Shown here piece after piece: positions 5,721 to 7,495 of a stretch of 7,495 nt of DNA. Source of the stretch: Pseudonocardiales bacterium (GTDB taxonomy: Bacteria; Actinomycetota; Actinomycetes; Mycobacteriales; Pseudonocardiaceae); NCBI GenBank assembly GCA_025465385.1, contig JAODNG010000298.1, forward strand, positions 1 to 7,495, given 5' to 3'. A program made the position numbers and the translations under genes. The notes under the pieces were generated by a model. That model did not search any database, was not told the DNA's origin, and was given only the letters and a program-made list of their open reading frames with translations. How positions within the stretch are numbered: position 1 is the stretch's first letter; each line of letters begins with the position of its first letter.

Positions 5721-6455
5721 TTACCGAGGGCGGCGCTCCCAGAAACCCTTGACATACAGCGTTCGCCGGTCGACCGCTCGTTCGTTAAGCAGGTGCGCCC
5801 GGATTCGTTGCACTGTCGGGGTATGGCCGGCGAGCCAGATCCGTCCCTGCCCGGGCGGTAGCGCAACGGCGTGTAGAGCATCATCCAGCAGCGCGGTCGT
5901 ACCTGGCGCAAGGTCGCCGCGGTGCAGCCAGCACACCGTTGGCCGAGCCACGCCCGGTATCGGCTGCTCCTCGGCGGCGTGGGCGACTTCGATGTAGACC
6001 AGCGCGCAGGTCTTTGCCGGCAGCATCGCTACATAGGCCTGGATCGCTGGCAGGGCGGTCTCGTCGCCAGCGAACAGGTGCCAGTCAGCCTGTGGATCGG
6101 GACGGTAGCGACCGCTCGGACCGACGAACTCCAGAGTCTCACCGGGACGCACCCGCCGCGCCCAATTGGCCGCGGGTCCCTCGCCGTGCAGTACGACGTC
6201 GATGTCCAGGCTGGGGCGCGTCCCATCACAATCATGCGCTGCATAGTCGCGCACCGTGTAGTCGCGGGATACTGGCAGCTCGCCGACCAGGTCGGGAACG
6301 TAGATCTTGAGCGTCTGCCCAGGAACGGCGGCTAAACCGACCAGGCTGTCGTCGACGAGCCGTACCCGCGTCATCCGAGGAGTCAACTGCGTCACCATCG
6401 CCACCGTCGCGACGGTGCTGGCGACCCGTCCGCGGACTGAGGTCTGGGGTCGCAT
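5721..6455 (-). CDS. Siderophore-interacting protein family (SIP/ViuB-like) FAD/NADPH ferric reductase
   Basis: A 244-residue flavoprotein of the siderophore-interacting family, which uses NAD(P)H and FAD to reduce ferric iron in siderophore complexes in the cytoplasm. The FAD-binding part shows PVSRDYTVRDY (61-71, the RxYTxR motif) and LDIDVVLHGEGPAANWARRV (83-102) followed by RPGETLEFVGPSGRY. The NAD(P)-binding part shows the family signature FAGDETALPAI (128-138) and ends LNERAVDRRTLYVKGFWERR (223-242). Length is a little short for the family (about 250-290). One oddity is GHTPTVQ (210-216), where AGEA-type sequence with Glu is common. ATG 6455 has a strong GAGGAG (6463-6468) at 7 nt. It starts 24 bp after the small upstream ORF, so the two are co-transcribed. 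No Fur/IdeR box was recognised. Family call is firm; the physiological substrate is unknown. Confidence 0.93.
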   Translation of the reverse strand: MRPQTSVRGRVASTVATVAMVTQLTPRMTRVRLVDDSLVGLAAVPGQTLKIYVPDLVGELPVSRDYTVRDYAAHDCDGTRPSLDIDVVLHGEGPAANWARRVRPGETLEFVGPSGRYRPDPQADWHLFAGDETALPAIQAYVAMLPAKTCALVYIEVAHAAEEQPIPGVARPTVCWLHRGDLAPGTTALLDDALHAVALPPGQGRIWLAGHTPTVQRIRAHLLNERAVDRRTLYVKGFWERRPR

Positions 6456-6479
6456 GAAATTTCTCCTCGACGGGATCAG

Positions 6480-6716
6480 TCACTCCGCCGCGCGGTCGGC
6501 CTCAGCCTCCTGGACCCGGGCCTGCAGCGAGCGGTACTCCTCGTTACCCGACAGCCTCGCCTTCACCTTGAGGTCGAACAGCGCCGGGGATCGAAACGGT
6601 GATCCCCACTTGCGGTCCACCTCGGCGGCGGCCTCTTGCTTGATCACAGCCATCCGCTCACGCAGCTGCTCCAACTCCGCCGCCGCGCCGCCCTGCGCCC
6701 GCGCATCCTGGCTCAC
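6480..6716 (-). CDS. Small charged helical protein of unknown function
   Basis: I do not recognise this family. The product is 78 residues from GTG 6716 (89 from the alternative GTG 6749). It is Ala/Glu/Arg-rich and predicted mostly helical: LEQLRERMAVIKQEAAAEVD, then a middle KWGSPFRSPALFDLKVKARL with Pro and aromatic residues, then EEYRSLQARVQEAEADRAAE, which looks like a short coiled coil. There is no signal peptide or membrane segment. It ends 24 bp before the flavin reductase start, and that gene's ribosome binding site lies in the gap, so a shared transcript is likely. GTG 6716 is preferred: GAGGGG lies 11 nt upstream, and the longer start would begin about 12 nt from the end of the SRP RNA. 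Coding is supported by the orderly charged composition and the operon-like spacing, not by homology. Confidence 0.65.
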   Translation of the reverse strand: MSQDARAQGGAAAELEQLRERMAVIKQEAAAEVDRKWGSPFRSPALFDLKVKARLSGNEEYRSLQARVQEAEADRAAE

Positions 6717-6761
6717 GTTGCAATCCGCCCCTCGAACTTCGTGGCGCACCTTGCATGAAGG

Positions 6762-6847
6762 GGACCCCGCGCACCCGCCAGAGCGTGCTGACCCTTGCTG
6801 CCTTCCGACCCTGGGGGAGTTCGCAAGATGGACGCCGCGCGGGGTCC
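6762..6847 (-). ncRNA. ffs: 4.5S signal recognition particle RNA (small bacterial type)
   Basis: The RNA component of the signal recognition particle, which with Ffh delivers membrane and secreted proteins to the translocon. The minus strand contains the invariant apical domain: CAGGGTCGGAAGGCAGCAAG carries the GGAA tetraloop and the asymmetric loops bound by the Ffh M domain. The ends pair perfectly over 11 bp (GGACCCCGCGC, 6762-6772, with 6837-6847), closing one rod of about 86 nt with no Alu domain, as usual in actinobacteria. A -10 box lies 7 nt before the 5' end. No U-rich terminator follows; the small ORF begins about 45 nt downstream, so processing or readthrough into it is possible. 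Ends may be off by a few bases. Confidence 0.93.
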
Positions 6848-6854
6848 GCCACCC

Positions 6855-6860
6855 AGTCTA
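6855..6860 (-). promoter_or_regulatory. Candidate -10 box of ffs
   Basis: TAGACT on the minus strand matches TANNNT and lies 7 nt upstream of the first paired base of the SRP RNA, the expected distance to a transcription start. No -35 is clear. Confidence 0.5.
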
Positions 6861-6950
6861 GGGGGTATCGGCATCCAGAGCACGACACCCTCTCGACAAC
6901 CCCGTCATCGGCTCGCTCAGGTCGGTCAACGAGGCGAACTAGCAGCAGCT

Positions 6951-6980
6951 TTGGCTCCGTAGCTGTACGAGCGGTAACCT
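6951..6980 (+). promoter_or_regulatory. Candidate promoter of tRNA-Ser
   Basis: TTGGCT (6951-6956) and TAACCT (6975-6980) are separated by 18 bp. The -10 ends only 7 bases before the mature tRNA 5' base at 6988, so the transcript would have no or nearly no 5' leader. This is the best-formed two-box promoter in the window. Confidence 0.5.
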
Positions 6981-6992
6981 CCGCAGCGGAGG
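6978..6992. repeat. 15-bp palindrome overlapping the tRNA-Ser 5' end
   Basis: CCTCCGC-A-GCGGAGG, two perfect 7-bp arms around one base. The right arm includes the first five bases of the tRNA acceptor strand; the left arm overlaps the -10 box and repeats the acceptor 3' strand CCTCCGC. If transcription began upstream, the leader could pair with the tRNA 5' end in competition with the acceptor stem. Confidence 0.5.
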
Positions 6993-7077
6993 ATTCGCCT
7001 AGTGGCCTATGGCGCACGATTGGAAATCGTGTTGGGTGTTAAAACCCTCGCGGGTTCAAATCCCGCATCCTCCGCCA
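6988..7077 (+). tRNA. tRNA-Ser (anticodon GGA)
   Basis: Reads serine codons UCC and UCU. The cloverleaf is complete: acceptor GGAGGAT (6988-6994) with ATCCTCC (7067-7073); D arm with GCC/GGC; anticodon stem CACGA/TCGTG around loop TTGGAAA, anticodon GGA; a long class II variable arm with GGGT/ACCC pairing, as expected for Ser; T arm GCGGG-TTCAAAT-CCCGC. The discriminator is G7074, the serine identity base, and CCA is encoded at 7075-7077. It is divergent from ffs. From memory, tRNA-Ser also lies near dnaX in mycobacteria. Confidence 0.96.
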
Positions 7078-7327
7078 GCTGCCAGGACGAACACCGGCCA
7101 CCATGATCGCGCGCGATCCTGCAGGCAGTCAGACGCCCGACACGTCTCGCGGCAGTTGCTACCCGTTGGGCATCCATGCTTGTACCTCATGTCGACGTCC
7201 GACCAGCGTAGTTCTCGGTGCGACGACGAGCCGCGCACCGTTGCGCACCGTCGCGGCGGCGGTGAAGTTTGCGGAGCCGGCTTCCCAGGTCGCCCGGTTG
7301 GCTGCGGCGCTGCGAGACAAGCGGCGT
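7078..7327. other. Non-coding gap between tRNA-Ser and the hydrolase gene
   Basis: About 250 bp with no gene that I can support. Open frames on both strands here are Arg/Ser/Pro-rich and lack family motifs. It holds a 14-bp palindrome GATCGCGCGCGATC (7105-7118) and a tandem GCGCACCGT duplication (7233-7241, 7243-7251). No integrase fragment, no copy of the tRNA 3' end and no insertion sequence end were seen, so there is no sign of an element inserted at the tRNA. Confidence 0.5.
7105..7118 (+). terminator. Possible weak terminator hairpin after tRNA-Ser
   Basis: GATCGCGCGCGATC is self-complementary and could form a 5-bp stem with a CGCG loop about 28 nt after the encoded CCA. There is no U-run, and such short G/C palindromes arise by chance in this base composition, so this is only a candidate for the 3' end of the tRNA transcript. 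Confidence 0.2.
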
Positions 7328-7495
7328 TCAGCGGGCGTGGGGTGAAAAGCAACGTGGAAATCCGCTCGAGCCGCTGAATGCGCAGGGATCCGTTGCCGGG
7401 GAGGTTTGCCGTAAGCCAGAGATTAAGTCGGTGAGGATCTGCTCGCGCTGGGGCTCGTTGAACACTTCGTGACAAAGGCCCGGATACCGGCGCAG
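7328..7495 (-). CDS. Alpha/beta hydrolase, monoacylglycerol lipase/lysophospholipase type (partial, C-terminal 55 codons)
   Basis: Only the C-terminus lies in the window, entering from the right edge and ending at TGA 7330-7328. It begins LRRYPGLCHEVFNEPQREQI and continues LTDLISGL. The YPGLxHExxNEPxRxxxLxDL block is the C-terminal signature of monoglyceride lipases such as mycobacterial Rv0183; the His (residue 9 of the visible part) is the catalytic His of the Ser-Asp-His triad. These enzymes hydrolyse monoacylglycerols or lysophospholipids. Two features are odd: Cys replaces the usual Tyr before the catalytic His, and after ISGL the protein continues for about 27 Ser/Pro/Phe-rich residues where the family normally stops within a few. 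It also has two rare TTA leucine codons (7424-7426, 7412-7414). The tail could mean a lost stop codon or frameshift. Family assignment is good despite the short segment. Confidence 0.8.
   Translation of the reverse strand: MRRYPGLCHEVFNEPQREQILTDLISGLRQTSPATDPCAFSGSSGFPRCFSPHAR

Noticed and set aside
6307..6861. Plus-strand open frame opposite the flavin reductase, small ORF and SRP RNA
   Set aside because: It runs through the ffs gene on the opposite strand and is Ser/Arg-rich with no recognisable domain.
6988..7327. tRNA-Ser as attachment site of an integrated element
   Set aside because: No integrase, no direct repeat of the tRNA 3' half in the following 400 bp, and no change to mobile-type genes.
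7103..7345. Plus-strand frame ending in a helical-looking stretch (KFAEPASQVARLAAALRDKR)
   Set aside because: No start with a ribosome binding site, Cys/Thr/Arg-rich N-terminal part, no known family, and it overlaps the hydrolase 3' end.
7056..7475. Minus-strand open frame of 139 codons over the tRNA 3' part and the hydrolase
   Set aside because: It overlaps the tRNA in antisense; another minus-strand frame (7495-7328) gives the lipase signature, so this one is a shadow.

Overview
The window is high-GC DNA from an actinobacterium. The evidence is the strong third-position G/C bias, the frequent GTG starts, TANNNT-type -10 boxes without clear -35 boxes, and a gene order close to the mycobacterial chromosome, where recR, ybaB, an FAD oxidoreductase, a CFA-type methyltransferase, dnaX, the SRP RNA gene and a tRNA-Ser lie in the same neighbourhood. 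From memory the closest match is the Rv3715c-Rv3721c region of Mycobacterium tuberculosis, but the amidase and the extra small gene found there between ybaB and the oxidoreductase are absent. I cannot fix the genus; a Mycobacteriales or Pseudonocardiales relative is plausible.

Layout from left to right: the N-terminal two thirds of recR (minus); ybaB/ebfC (minus); a divergent promoter region; a two-gene lipid operon on the plus strand, overlapping by ATGA, encoding a DHCR24-like FAD-linked double-bond reductase and a cyclopropane-fatty-acid-synthase-type methyltransferase; a 67-bp near-perfect hairpin between convergent genes; dnaX (minus); a siderophore-interacting flavin reductase (minus); a small charged helical protein (minus); the 4.5S SRP RNA gene ffs (minus); tRNA-Ser(GGA) (plus); about 250 bp without a recognisable gene; and the last 55 codons of a monoacylglycerol-lipase/lysophospholipase-type alpha/beta hydrolase (minus), which runs in from the right edge.

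Three themes link the genes. DNA replication and repair (dnaX, ybaB, recR) is the ancestral bacterial cluster, here split by an inserted lipid operon of opposite orientation. The lipid operon carries the two activities expected for mid-chain methyl branching of fatty acids (10-methylstearate type): SAM-dependent methylenation of an oleoyl chain, then reduction of the methylene. A minus-strand run ffs - small ORF - flavin reductase - dnaX is closely spaced in part and ends at the hairpin, 7 nt after the dnaX stop.

The most notable non-coding signals are that hairpin, whose mismatches are tolerated as G-U pairs only in the dnaX-sense RNA, and four TANNNT boxes that each lie exactly 7 nt upstream of an inferred start (dnaX, the oxidoreductase gene, ffs and tRNA-Ser). 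These suggest leaderless mRNAs for two protein genes and a tRNA transcribed with little or no 5' leader. I found no CRISPR array, insertion sequence, phage gene or defence system.
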